NCBI GenBank assembly: GCA_017569285.1
Contig: CP069419.1
Coordinates: 2,480,001-2,544,000 of the forward strand
Reading direction: 5' to 3'
Length of the DNA: 64,000 nucleotides
DNA from: Clostridiales bacterium
GTDB lineage: Bacteria > Bacillota > Clostridia > Christensenellales > Aristaeellaceae
How positions within the stretch are numbered: the stretch's first letter is position 1; each line of letters opens with the position of its first letter. Below the pieces are notes generated by a model. That model did no database searches. It worked only from the letters and a program-made list of their open reading frames with translations, and had not been told where the DNA came from. The translations under genes were made by a program, and so were the position numbers. Positions 1 through 7,606 of the stretch are shown in pieces.

Positions 1-222
1 CCTGCCGATTTTGAGTTTCCGGACAACACGGTACTGACGGAGGTCATGCGCCTGCCTGCCCGATACCGGGAGGCGGTCCTGATCCGGTATTACGGGGGGA
101 TGAAGCTGAAGGAAGCCGCAAGCGCGCTGGGGATTTCCGAAGGCCGGCTCCGCACCCGGCTGGACAAGGCAAACGGCATCCTGCGGGACAGGCTGAAGGA
201 GTGGTATTACGATGAAGAATGA
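1..222 (+). CDS. RNA polymerase sigma factor, sigma-70/ECF-like, C-terminal part
   Basis: The window opens inside this gene. The 73 visible residues contain a sigma-70 region 4 helix-turn-helix: a LPARYREAVLIRYYGG-type helix followed by LKEAASALGISEGRLRTRLDKA, the usual -35 contacting motif. Only the end is present, so the group cannot be settled. The small size of region 4 and the next gene point to an ECF-like factor. The stop overlaps the downstream start by 11 bases, so the two are very probably co-translated. This is the common arrangement of a sigma factor with its membrane anti-sigma factor. Family assignment is fairly sure; the regulon is unknown. Confidence 0.8.
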   Translation, partial: PADFEFPDNTVLTEVMRLPARYREAVLIRYYGGMKLKEAASALGISEGRLRTRLDKANGILRDRLKEWYYDEE

Positions 223-1153
223 AGAATTCCGGGAGCTCGTTGACCGGGACCTTTCCGGGCTCGAATGGGATGAGCGCAGGCGCAGGAATGTGCTGCGCGC
301 ACTGGAAGGGGAGGAACGGCCTGTGAGAAAGATTTCAACAACATTCCTGATTGCGGCAGTGGTGCTGTGCCTGAGTGTGACGGCGCTGGCGGCCGGACTG
401 ATATTCTCGCCGAAGTACGATGCGGTGCGGCTGGCAAACGACGCGGTGAAGGCGAAATACGGCCTGACGGATGAACTGATCGGCATCCTGCTCCGGCGGG
501 CGGAGGTGCGGGAGGACGGAACCGCCACAGTGACCTATGAGGCATTTGACGAGAACGATTTCCCGGCGGACCGGATCGGCATCTACACGGTGGACGTGAA
601 GGGAAACCACGCGGACGCTTCATGGTCCCACGACGGGGACAGCACGGAGGGAGGCCTGCTGGCGGAGGCCTACGGCGCGGAGCAGCTGACGATGCTGGCG
701 TATCATTACGGGGAGACCCTGGATGAAATGACGCGGCTGGGCATCTGGAACGCGGAACCCCGGGAGCCCCGGCACGAGATGACGCCGGAGGAACAGGAAG
801 AGTACAGGGAAGCCCTGGCAGAATCGGAAATGTACCGGCGGCAGGACCTGAGAGAAGCGGAAAAGGCCGGAACGGTCACTGTGGAAGGGGCGGCAGAAAT
901 TGCCCGGAAGGCGATTGCGGAAGAATATCACCTGACGGCCGACCAGGCAGGGAAGCTGAGCTGGGATCCGGAGGACGCAATGGTCCTGATGGAAGAAGGA
1001 GACACGGTGATTGAGCTGATATTCGGGCTGCGGCAGGGAGAAGCCGGCGGGCCGTTTACCGAAGGGGACGGTATGTACTATGTGGACGTGGATCTGCTGG
1101 ACGGGCGGATTGAGGATATCCTGTATGATCCCGGGCTGGCAGCCAATGAGTGA
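212..1153 (+). CDS. Membrane protein, probable anti-sigma factor
   Basis: A 313-residue protein with a short cytoplasmic N-terminus rich in charged residues (1-38), one transmembrane segment at about 43-61 (FLIAAVVLCLSVTALAAGLI) and a large acidic outside domain. This N-in/C-out layout and the 11-base overlap with the upstream sigma gene fit an anti-sigma factor that holds the sigma at the membrane until an outside signal arrives. The outside part contains two stretches resembling PepSY-like pieces (about 70-115 and 230-300), but no catalytic motif is recognised. Function is inferred from topology and position; the signal is unknown. Confidence 0.6.
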   Translation: MKNEEFRELVDRDLSGLEWDERRRRNVLRALEGEERPVRKISTTFLIAAVVLCLSVTALAAGLIFSPKYDAVRLANDAVKAKYGLTDELIGILLRRAEVREDGTATVTYEAFDENDFPADRIGIYTVDVKGNHADASWSHDGDSTEGGLLAEAYGAEQLTMLAYHYGETLDEMTRLGIWNAEPREPRHEMTPEEQEEYREALAESEMYRRQDLREAEKAGTVTVEGAAEIARKAIAEEYHLTADQAGKLSWDPEDAMVLMEEGDTVIELIFGLRQGEAGGPFTEGDGMYYVDVDLLDGRIEDILYDPGLAANE

Positions 1154-1205
1154 CCGGAACAAAAGGCAGGGAGCGCGGAATGCGCTCCCTGTTTTGGGGG
1201 TTGAG

Positions 1206-1269
1206 TGACAAAGGGACAGCCCTACTGTCACATGACCAATGTGACAGTAGGGCTGTCCCTTTGTCACAT
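1206..1269. repeat. REP-like dyad, inverted pair of ATGTGACA units
   Basis: Two 28-base arms (1206-1233 and 1239-1266) are exact reverse complements around a 5-base loop. Each arm is one copy of a 31-base unit that starts ATGTGACA, carries AGGGCTGTCCC and ends TGTCACAT. The same unit recurs at 12485-12544. A further ATGTGACA at 1274-1281 (on the minus strand) supplies the stop codon of the permease gene. It could also act as a transcription terminator between the convergent genes, although no clear T-run follows. Confidence 0.85.
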
Positions 1270-1275
1270 CTTTTG

Positions 1276-3357
1276 TCACATTTCGTGGGTGTCGGCGTTG
1301 CTGACGATGCGGTAGTAGACGCCGGAGGTGAGCCGGTAGACGACGGCGTAGAAGGCGGCGAAGACCACAAAGCTGATCACCGTGGTGCGGATGAAGAGAC
1401 CGACGTTGTAGAGGCTGAACAGGGTCAGCATCTTGCGGATCATCGGGAAGGCGAAGACCAGGTGCAGCCCGGCGAAGACCAGGGGCAGGGCAAAGACGGT
1501 GAGGAGCTGGGAGCGGACGCTCGAGCGGATGTCTTTTTTCGTCATGCCGACCTTCTGCATGATGTCGAAACGCTTCACATCCTCATAGCCTTCGGAGATC
1601 TGCTTGTAGTAAATGATCAGGACGGCGGCGACGAGGAACACGGTGCTGAGCAGGATGCCGATAAAGAACAGGCTGCCGTACATGCCGTAGAAGTCCGCTG
1701 CGCCCCCCGCGCGGGATTCCGCCCAGGAGGAGCGGATGCCGGCGGTGGTGCCGGTGTCCCGGAGGGGCATGATCGCAATCCGCTCAACTTCATCGGCGAT
1801 GCGGATGTTCTCCTCATCGGACAGGCCGGTGTCGAAGGAATAATACCAGGAGACCTGGACCTCATGCCGGTCGTTGCTGTACAGCTCGGACGCGAAGCCT
1901 TCCACGGCCTTCGCGATGTCCGGCACGAACATGGTGATGCGGGGGACGATGCTTTCGCCGCTGCCGGCTTCGTATTCGGCGGCACGGACTGCCTTCACGC
2001 GGAAGGTTCTGGAAGCACTGCCCTGGGCAATGGTGATGGTATCCCGGGTCCAGGAGGCGCCGCTGTCCGTGAGGATGACGGTTTCATCATCGGCCAGGCC
2101 GGCGAGGATGTTTTCTTCGCTGTTCCGGGCCTCCGCTGCCCAGCGGGAAGCCGGAACCAGGTCGATCTCTATGATTTCATTGAGGCCGGTGAAAGAATCC
2201 TGCATGCGGTAGTCGCACTGGACGGTGCCTTCACTGGGCTTGCCGAAGAGCATGGCCGCGCGGTTGTCCCGGATGTTGGAGACGGTTCCGCCGTTCTCCT
2301 CCACATAGGCGCGGATGGCGTCCTCCACGGGCTGCAGGTTTTCATCCGAAAGGTCTTCGGGCCGGTACAGGTGGGTGGTAAGGTTGATTTCCCGCGGGTA
2401 ATTGGTTTTGAGGGAATCCTCTGCGCCGAACCACATACAGGTGGTGGTGGACAGCATGACCAGGATCATCGTGGCGATGATGCAGATGGAGGCCAGGCCG
2501 GCGCCGTTCCGCTTCATGCGGTAGGCCATGGAGGAGACGGAGACAAAGTGCTTCGCCTTGTAGTAATACTTCTTATTGCCCTGCAGGATGCGGCACATGC
2601 GCACGCTGCCGGTGACCATGAGCAGGTAGGTGGACAGGATGACCAGGATGACGGCGACGAAGAACCACTGGAGGGCGGAAACCGGGTTGGCCATGGAAAC
2701 GGCCAGCCAGTAGGCAACACCCAGCAGGATGACGCCCAGCAGGGCGATAAGGAGATTGCCCTTCGGCGGTTTCTCACCGACGTTTTCGGACTTCATGAGG
2801 TTGACGGCGCTGGCGCGGGCCGTACGGATCACCGCGGACAGCGTGATGAGCACGAAGATGGCCGCAAAGCAGACGGCGGTGAGCACCACGGAATCCACAT
2901 CCACGCGGATGGCGTAATTCACGGTGCCGTTGAGGAGGTTCATGAGACCCAGCTCCGCAAGCTTGGACAGGAGAATGCCGGACAGCAGGCCGCCGGCCAG
3001 CGCGGCGGCGAAGGTGATCAGGTTCTCCCAGGAAATGATCCGCATGAGGTTGCGCTTGCCCATGCCCAGCACGTTGTACAGGCCGAACTCACGGGCGCGG
3101 CGGCGGATCAGGAAGGAATAGGTGTAGTACAGGAAAATGACCGAGAAGACCAGGATGACCCATTTTCCGAGGGTGAGGATGATGGCGGCGGAAGATTTTC
3201 CGACCGGGAGCAGGGCCAGGGTGGCCGGGGAGCACAGGAAGCCCATGATGTAGAACACCGCGACCATGCAGATGCAGGTGAGCAGGTAGGGCCAGGCCAG
3301 GCGGCGGTTTTTCCGCAGGCCGTCCCACGCGAGGCGGGGATAGAAGAAACGGTTCAT
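1276..3357 (-). CDS. FtsX-family ABC transporter permease (BceB-like)
   Basis: A 693-residue membrane protein with an N-terminal helix, an FtsX core near residues 60-260, a large extracytoplasmic domain (about 310-550) and three C-terminal helices. The layout resembles BceB/VraG-type permeases that recognise cell-wall-active peptides, though it is built with a single large outside loop. Its start overlaps the stop of the ATPase gene (ATGA), so the two are coupled. With the upstream kinase and regulator it forms a Bce-type detoxification module: the permease senses the peptide and the kinase reads transporter activity. The substrate cannot be read from the sequence. The last codons and stop fall in a repeat-derived ATGTGACA motif. 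Confidence 0.85.
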   Translation of the reverse strand: MNRFFYPRLAWDGLRKNRRLAWPYLLTCICMVAVFYIMGFLCSPATLALLPVGKSSAAIILTLGKWVILVFSVIFLYYTYSFLIRRRAREFGLYNVLGMGKRNLMRIISWENLITFAAALAGGLLSGILLSKLAELGLMNLLNGTVNYAIRVDVDSVVLTAVCFAAIFVLITLSAVIRTARASAVNLMKSENVGEKPPKGNLLIALLGVILLGVAYWLAVSMANPVSALQWFFVAVILVILSTYLLMVTGSVRMCRILQGNKKYYYKAKHFVSVSSMAYRMKRNGAGLASICIIATMILVMLSTTTCMWFGAEDSLKTNYPREINLTTHLYRPEDLSDENLQPVEDAIRAYVEENGGTVSNIRDNRAAMLFGKPSEGTVQCDYRMQDSFTGLNEIIEIDLVPASRWAAEARNSEENILAGLADDETVILTDSGASWTRDTITIAQGSASRTFRVKAVRAAEYEAGSGESIVPRITMFVPDIAKAVEGFASELYSNDRHEVQVSWYYSFDTGLSDEENIRIADEVERIAIMPLRDTGTTAGIRSSWAESRAGGAADFYGMYGSLFFIGILLSTVFLVAAVLIIYYKQISEGYEDVKRFDIMQKVGMTKKDIRSSVRSQLLTVFALPLVFAGLHLVFAFPMIRKMLTLFSLYNVGLFIRTTVISFVVFAAFYAVVYRLTSGVYYRIVSNADTHEM

Positions 3358-4118
3358 TCCCGGTCACCTCCCTGGGCGAGCAGGGTCAGGGTATCGGCGA
3401 TCTTCTGGTAGAACAGGTCATCCGTCATATCGCCGCGGTAGAGCTGGTGGAACACTTCGCCGTCCCGGATGAACAGGACACGGCCGGCCCGGCTGGCGGC
3501 GCGGGCGGAGTGGGTGACCATGAGGATGGTCTGGCCCTGGCGGTTGACTTCCGCGAAGAGGCGGAGCAGTTCATCCGTGGAGCGGGAATCCAGGGCGCCG
3601 GTGGGCTCGTCCGCCAGGATGATGCGGGGATCGGTGATCAGGGCGCGGGCAACCGCCGCGCGCTGCTTCTGGCCGCCGGAGACCTCGTAGGGGTATTTCT
3701 TCAGCAGTTCTTTGATTCCCAGGGTTTCCGCGATGGGCGCGAGCTTGGCGCTCATTTCCTTGTAATCCTTGCCGGCCAGGACCAGGGGCAGGTAGATGTT
3801 GTCCTCCAGGGTGAAGGTGTCCAGCAGGTTGAACTCCTGGAAAACGAAGCCCAGGTTGTCCCGGCGGAAGGCGGCGACGTTGCTCTCCTTGATCTTGGAG
3901 AAGTCCATGCCGTCGAGCAGGACGACGCCCGAGGTGGCCTTGTCCAGGGCGGCCAGGATGTTCAGGAGCGTGGTTTTGCCGGATCCGCTTTCGCCCATGA
4001 TTGCGACGTATTCACCTTCCTCCACGGTGAAGGTCACGTTTTTGAGCGCCTCGACGGACTGGCCGCCGAAACGGGTCTTATATACTTTCTTCAGGCTTTT
4101 GACTTCCAGCAGGCTCAT
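3354..4118 (-). CDS. ABC transporter ATP-binding protein (BceA-like)
   Basis: A 254-residue ATPase of the MacB/LolD/BceA class. Visible motifs are Walker A GESGSGKTT (42-50), the Q-loop region FVFQEFNLL, signature VSGGQKQR and Walker B IILADEPTG. The reading frame is open for 19 more codons upstream, but the ATG at 4118 is chosen because a GGAGGA ribosome site lies 9 bases before it and the family normally begins with this residue. It pairs with the overlapping FtsX permease and sits 138 bases after the kinase gene, a gap holding a possible operator. Confidence 0.93.
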   Translation of the reverse strand: MSLLEVKSLKKVYKTRFGGQSVEALKNVTFTVEEGEYVAIMGESGSGKTTLLNILAALDKATSGVVLLDGMDFSKIKESNVAAFRRDNLGFVFQEFNLLDTFTLEDNIYLPLVLAGKDYKEMSAKLAPIAETLGIKELLKKYPYEVSGGQKQRAAVARALITDPRIILADEPTGALDSRSTDELLRLFAEVNRQGQTILMVTHSARAASRAGRVLFIRDGEVFHQLYRGDMTDDLFYQKIADTLTLLAQGGDRE

Positions 4119-4190
4119 AGGTAAGTTCCTCCGTTCGATTGAGATTGATTTCCGGTGCCTTTCTCCCAGGCACACCCCAATAATACCGGA

Positions 4191-4222
4191 GTAAGCCGGC
4201 TCATTCCATCGAACCGGCTTAC
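4191..4222 (-). promoter_or_regulatory. Inverted repeat, possible response-regulator operator before the ABC genes
   Basis: GTAAGCCGG at 4191-4199 and CCGGCTTAC at 4214-4222 form a perfect 9-base dyad with a 14-base spacer. On the minus strand a TATTAT -10-like hexamer follows about 10 bases later. No T-run follows, so it is not a typical terminator. In Bce-type systems the response regulator activates the transporter promoter from an inverted repeat; that role is inferred. Confidence 0.45.
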
Positions 4223-4256
4223 AGAACGGGGGGCAAAACGAACAAAACTGTCACAT

Positions 4257-5243
4257 TTACTCAATTTCCAGTTTCCGGGCGGAAAGATCGATGCGCACGG
4301 AAGTGCCTTCGCCGGGAGTGGATTCAATGGAAATGGTGTGGCCGAGGCGGTCGCAGACGCTTTTGCACAGGCTGAGGCCGATGCCGCTGGCGCGGGTGTC
4401 CGCGCGGCCGGCCAGACCGGTGTAGTTCCGCTCAAACACGCGGGGCAGGTCTTCCGGGGGGATGCCGATGCCGGTATCCCGGACGACCAGGGTGGCGGGA
4501 TCCTCCATGGAAATGGAAACGGAGCCCGAAGGGGTGTATTTCAGCGCGTTGGAGAGCACCTGCTCCACGACGAAGGAGAGCCATTTGCCGTCCGTGAGGA
4601 CCTTCCGTTCCGCCGGGGTGTAGTCCAGCTTCAGCTTCCGGGAGATGAACTCCCCGGCGAACTGGCGGAGAACCGGGCGGATGACGGAATCCAGGTCGGT
4701 TTCTTTGATGACGTAGTCCGTTGCGCCGTTTTCCAGGCGCAGGTAGGTGAGGACCATGGAGACGTAGCGCTCGATGCGGCCGAGATCGGAAAGCAGGGCG
4801 CGGGACAGCTCGCTGTCCTCATCCTGCAGGCGGAGGCGCATAGCGGCGATGGGCGTTTTGATCTGGTGCACCCAGAGGGTGTAGTAATCCACCATGGCGG
4901 CCATGTCCGTTTCCGAACGGGTGCGGGCTTCTCGGTTCGCCTCCCGCAGGAGGCGGACGATCTCCCGGTAGTCTTCGGCCTCAATATCCCGGACCTCGGG
5001 CAGCTCCGCGTCGATTTCCTTCAGGTCCCGGAGCACCATGTGGCGGCGCCGGACGCGGAAGAAATCCAGCAGGAGAACGCCGATGCCCAGCAGCACGCAG
5101 AGCACCGCCGGATACAGCACGGCTTCCGCGGGCAGGCGGTACAGCACGAACGAAAAGGCCAGGACGGCGCCGAAAGCCAGGAACAGCAGGATCACGCCGA
5201 GCTTGCTTTGCAGGTAGCGCAGGAACAGCTTCATCTTTCTCAC
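4257..5243 (-). CDS. Intramembrane-sensing sensor histidine kinase (BceS-like)
   Basis: A 328-residue kinase with two adjacent transmembrane helices (about 15-35 and 40-60) and almost no outside loop, the hallmark of intramembrane-sensing kinases linked to Bce-type transporters. The phospho-acceptor is His126 in LWVHQIKTP. The ATPase part shows the N-box EQVLSNALKYTPSG, DTGIGIPPEDL and a GIGLSL G2 box. Translation starts at GTG 5243, which overlaps the regulator stop (GTGA); an ATG three codons later (5234) is the alternative. It should phosphorylate the response regulator encoded just upstream. Confidence 0.92.
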   Translation of the reverse strand: MRKMKLFLRYLQSKLGVILLFLAFGAVLAFSFVLYRLPAEAVLYPAVLCVLLGIGVLLLDFFRVRRRHMVLRDLKEIDAELPEVRDIEAEDYREIVRLLREANREARTRSETDMAAMVDYYTLWVHQIKTPIAAMRLRLQDEDSELSRALLSDLGRIERYVSMVLTYLRLENGATDYVIKETDLDSVIRPVLRQFAGEFISRKLKLDYTPAERKVLTDGKWLSFVVEQVLSNALKYTPSGSVSISMEDPATLVVRDTGIGIPPEDLPRVFERNYTGLAGRADTRASGIGLSLCKSVCDRLGHTISIESTPGEGTSVRIDLSARKLEIE

Positions 5244-5917
5244 CCCACCAGGTAGCCTTCGCCGAATTTGGTTGTGATGAAGTCCGGCAGGCCCGCGGCG
5301 TCCAGCTTGCGGCGCAGGCGGCCGACGTTGACGGTCAGGGTATTCTCATCCACGAAGCTGTCCGTCTGCCAGAGGGCTTCCATGAGCTTTTCGCGGGAGA
5401 CGATTTTTCCCTTGTTCTGCATGAGGGTCAGCAGGATGCGGTACTCATTGCGGGTGAGATCCAGCTTTTCCCCGTTGATCGTAATGCTGTTGTCGCCGGT
5501 GTTCAGCACGGCGCCGCGGTGCTCGAGCACGGGGGCGGAACCGGCGAAGTCGTAGGAGCGGCGGAGCAGCGCCTGGACCTTGGCGACGAGGACGTCCGGG
5601 TCGAAGGGCTTGGCGATGAAATCGTCCGCGCCCATGTTGACGGCCATGATGATGTTCATGTTATCCGCCGCGGAGGAGACGAAGATGACCGGGACGGAGG
5701 AAGCCTTGCGAATCTCCGTGCACCAGTGGTAGCCGTTCATGAACGGCAGGGAGATATCCATGAGGACCAGGTGCGGGCGCACGCGCTCGAAGTCCGCCAT
5801 GACGTTGCGGAAATCCGTTACGGTTTCCGCCGCCAGGCCCCACATGGCCAGGCGGGAGCGGACAGCCTCCGCGATGGTTTTTTCGTCCTCGACGATCAGG
5901 ATGCGGTATTCTTCCAT
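5240..5917 (-). CDS. OmpR/PhoB-family response regulator (BceR-like)
   Basis: A 225-residue two-domain regulator. The receiver domain (1-118) has the acidic pair in VEDE and phospho-acceptor Asp54 in LVLMDISLP, plus the conserved Lys in FIAKPFDPD. The winged-helix domain occupies about 130-225, ending in the family motif RLRRKL and TKFGEGYLVG. A GGAGGAC ribosome site precedes ATG 5917. It is the first gene of the module and is coupled to the kinase. Its probable target is the promoter of the ABC transporter genes. Confidence 0.93.
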   Translation of the reverse strand: MEEYRILIVEDEKTIAEAVRSRLAMWGLAAETVTDFRNVMADFERVRPHLVLMDISLPFMNGYHWCTEIRKASSVPVIFVSSAADNMNIIMAVNMGADDFIAKPFDPDVLVAKVQALLRRSYDFAGSAPVLEHRGAVLNTGDNSITINGEKLDLTRNEYRILLTLMQNKGKIVSREKLMEALWQTDSFVDENTLTVNVGRLRRKLDAAGLPDFITTKFGEGYLVG

Positions 5918-5951
5918 ACGAGAGTCCTCCGCTTGAGTGAAAAGTTAAGAG

Positions 5952-5982
5952 TGAAACGTTGGGGACAGTCCCTATCGTTTCA
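5952..5982. repeat. REP-like dyad, TGAAACG flavour
   Basis: A 31-base imperfect palindrome with TGAAACG and CGTTTCA tips and a GGGGACAGTCCC core. It is preceded by the AAGTTAAGAG-type leader shared with the copies near 32487 and 39856. It lies in the divergent gap between the response regulator and tatB. Confidence 0.8.
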
Positions 5983-5987
5983 AAAAA

Positions 5988-6018
5988 TGAGTCAACGAGA
6001 ACCGTCCCCAACGACTCA
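5988..6018. repeat. REP-like dyad, TGAGTC flavour
   Basis: A second 31-base dyad directly follows the previous one, with tips TGAGTC and GACTCA around an ACCGTCCCC core. The tips differ from the TGAAACG copies but length and core are the same, so it looks like another member of the same family. Confidence 0.65.
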
Positions 6019-6101
6019 CGATAACCCGGCTGAAAAATTTTTTTCCAGCTTTCGTTTCATTATAGCCGTTTTGCGGGAACTTGACTACCCGGCTGGTATG
6101 C

Positions 6102-6128
6102 TTGAAAAAAACCTTAATCCGTTATAAA
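6102..6128 (+). promoter_or_regulatory. Possible promoter of the tat operon
   Basis: TTGAAA at 6102-6107 and TATAAA at 6123-6128 are separated by 15 bases, shorter than the ideal 17. It is the best promoter-like pair ahead of tatB. Confidence 0.35.
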
Positions 6129-6163
6129 ATCCAAAACTGTCTGAGGGAAGGAGTGAGAACAGC

Positions 6164-6532
6164 ATGTTCAATATCGGGTTTTCCGAGCTGATTATTGTGC
6201 TGCTGATCGCCTTCCTGGTGGTCGGGCCGAAGGACCTGCCGCGGGTGGCCCGGTGGCTGGGACGCTCGGTGAAGAAGCTGCGGCAGATGATCCAGGAGGT
6301 CAAGAAGGAAACCGGGTGGGCCGACCTCGAAAAAGAATATAAAGACACAAAGAACGACGTGGACAAGGCCGTGAAGGACCTGAAGAACGACCTGGACGTG
6401 ACAAAAGAGCTGAAGGGCGCTGCGGAGGACGTGAACAAGAGCGTGAAGAGCGTGGCGGACGAGCTGCACGCGGCCGGGAAGGATATCGAGGCGGAAACGA
6501 AAGAGATCCGCGAAGAGACGATGAAGAAATAA
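6164..6532 (+). CDS. tatB: Sec-independent translocase subunit TatB (TatA/B family)
   Basis: A 122-residue single-span protein. The N-terminus MFNIGFSELIIVLLIAFLVV carries Glu8, the TatB hallmark, followed by the Gly-Pro hinge (GPKDLP) and a basic amphipathic helix. A long charged coiled-coil-like tail (about 50-122) fits TatB rather than TatA. It should bind twin-arginine signal peptides together with TatC. It is the first gene of a three-gene operon with tatA and tatC. The Tat-type flavoprotein at 8532 is a likely client. An AGGAG ribosome site precedes the start. Confidence 0.88.
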   Translation: MFNIGFSELIIVLLIAFLVVGPKDLPRVARWLGRSVKKLRQMIQEVKKETGWADLEKEYKDTKNDVDKAVKDLKNDLDVTKELKGAAEDVNKSVKSVADELHAAGKDIEAETKEIREETMKK

Positions 6533-6534
6533 AA

Positions 6535-6551
6535 CACCTGCGGCGCAGGTG
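6535..6551 (+). promoter_or_regulatory. Short perfect hairpin between tatB and tatA
   Basis: CACCTGC and GCAGGTG form a 7-base perfect stem around GGC, right after the tatB stop and 6 bases before the tatA ribosome site (TGGAGG). No T-run follows, so it is not a terminator. It may set mRNA stability or the tatB:tatA ratio. Confidence 0.5.
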
Positions 6552-6568
6552 ATATTGGAGGTATATAT

Positions 6569-6742
6569 ATGCATCTTGGAACGACGGAGATTATCCTGAT
6601 TGTGGTACTGGCCCTGGTACTGTTCGGCGGCGGCAAGCTGGCGGGTGTCGGCAAGGCGCTGGGCAAGAGCATCAAGGACTTCAAGCACGAAGTGAAGGAT
6701 GAAGAGAAGCCCGAAGAAAACAAAGAAGAAAAGAATTCGTAA
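6569..6742 (+). CDS. tatA: Sec-independent translocase subunit TatA
   Basis: A 57-residue protein with an N-terminal transmembrane helix (about 5-19, TTEIILIVVLALVLF), a glycine hinge (GGGKL) and an amphipathic helix KALGKSIKDFKHEVK, then a short acidic/lysine tail. This is the TatA fold at typical small size. It has Glu7 near where many TatA proteins carry Gln or His. TatA oligomerises to form the conducting assembly for folded proteins. A TTGGAGG ribosome site lies 8 bases before ATG 6569. Confidence 0.9.
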   Translation: MHLGTTEIILIVVLALVLFGGGKLAGVGKALGKSIKDFKHEVKDEEKPEENKEEKNS

Positions 6743-6757
6743 GGCTGCCGGCATCGT

Positions 6758-7546
6758 ATGAGAAAACGGAAACAGAAAGGGACGCCGGACGCGCAGGATG
6801 CTGCTGCCATGGAAGGGGAGCAGGCCCTGGCGGACGGCGGCGCGCCGCTGCTGGTGCACCTGCAGGCGCTGCGGCGTGTTTTGATCGTGTCCGCGGCCGC
6901 AGTGGCGATCGCGTTTTTCCTGGTGTATTCGTTTGCCATCGATTATCTGATGGCATGGATTACCGGGCCGATCGCGGCACGCGGGATTGAGATTATCTAC
7001 ACCGCGATGAGCGAAGCACTGGTGACGAAGTTCAAGGTGGCGCTGATCGCCGGGCTGGTGATTGCCGCGCCGGTGATCATCTGGCAGGTGTGGGGGTTCA
7101 TCAAACCGGCCTTGTACCCGAAGGAGAAGAAAACCTTCCGCACGCTGTTTGTGATCGCACTGCTGCTGTTCCTGCTGGGAGTGGCGTTCTGCTACCTGGC
7201 GGTGTACACGCTGGCGGTGGACTTCTTCCTGGTAGCGGGGGACAACCTGGCGAAGCCCATGCTGTCCATCGACAAGTATGTGAGCTTCCTGTTCGGGTTC
7301 ATCGTACCGTTCGGCGTGGCGTTCCAGCTGCCGGTGGCGCTGTACCTGACCACGCGGATGGGGCTGACGAACGCGAAAATGCTCGCGTCCAAGCGCAAGT
7401 TCGTGATCCTGGGGATCTTCGTGCTGGCCGCCGTGCTGACGCCGCCGGACGTGGTGTCCCAGCTGGCGCTGGGCTTGCCGATGATCCTGCTGTATGAAAT
7501 CGGGATCCTGGCATGCCGGCTGACGAAGCCGAAGGAACGGGAATAA
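6758..7546 (+). CDS. tatC: Sec-independent translocase subunit TatC
   Basis: A 262-residue polytopic protein with six predicted transmembrane helices. The family N-terminal segment is present as LLVHLQALRRVLI (usual HLxELRxR), and the TatC core reads IWQVWGFIKPALYPKEKK, then VPFGVAFQLPVALYL and VLAAVLTPPDVVSQLALGLPMILLYE in overlapping order. TatC is the receptor for the twin-arginine motif. The roughly 30-residue lysine-rich N-terminus is longer than usual. The gene follows tatA by 15 bases with only a weak ribosome site, so it is probably translationally linked. Confidence 0.95.
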   Translation: MRKRKQKGTPDAQDAAAMEGEQALADGGAPLLVHLQALRRVLIVSAAAVAIAFFLVYSFAIDYLMAWITGPIAARGIEIIYTAMSEALVTKFKVALIAGLVIAAPVIIWQVWGFIKPALYPKEKKTFRTLFVIALLLFLLGVAFCYLAVYTLAVDFFLVAGDNLAKPMLSIDKYVSFLFGFIVPFGVAFQLPVALYLTTRMGLTNAKMLASKRKFVILGIFVLAAVLTPPDVVSQLALGLPMILLYEIGILACRLTKPKERE

Positions 7547-7560
7547 CGGGAGAAACAAAA

Positions 7561-7597
7561 TCCCGGCTGTCCATGGGGACGGCCGGGATTTTTGCGT
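7561..7597 (+). terminator. Rho-independent terminator after tatC
   Basis: TCCCGGC-GTCC (7561-7572) pairs with GGAC-GCCGGGA (7577-7588) and is followed by TTTTTGCGTTTTTT. It lies between the convergent tatC and LysR-type genes. Confidence 0.9.
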
Positions 7598-7606
7598 TTT
7601 TTGGGG

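Noticed and set aside
1150-3411. Plus-strand frame of 753 codons opposite the ABC permease
   Set aside because: Composition is Gly/Asp/His/Gln-rich as expected for the complement of a membrane protein gene; no recognisable domain.
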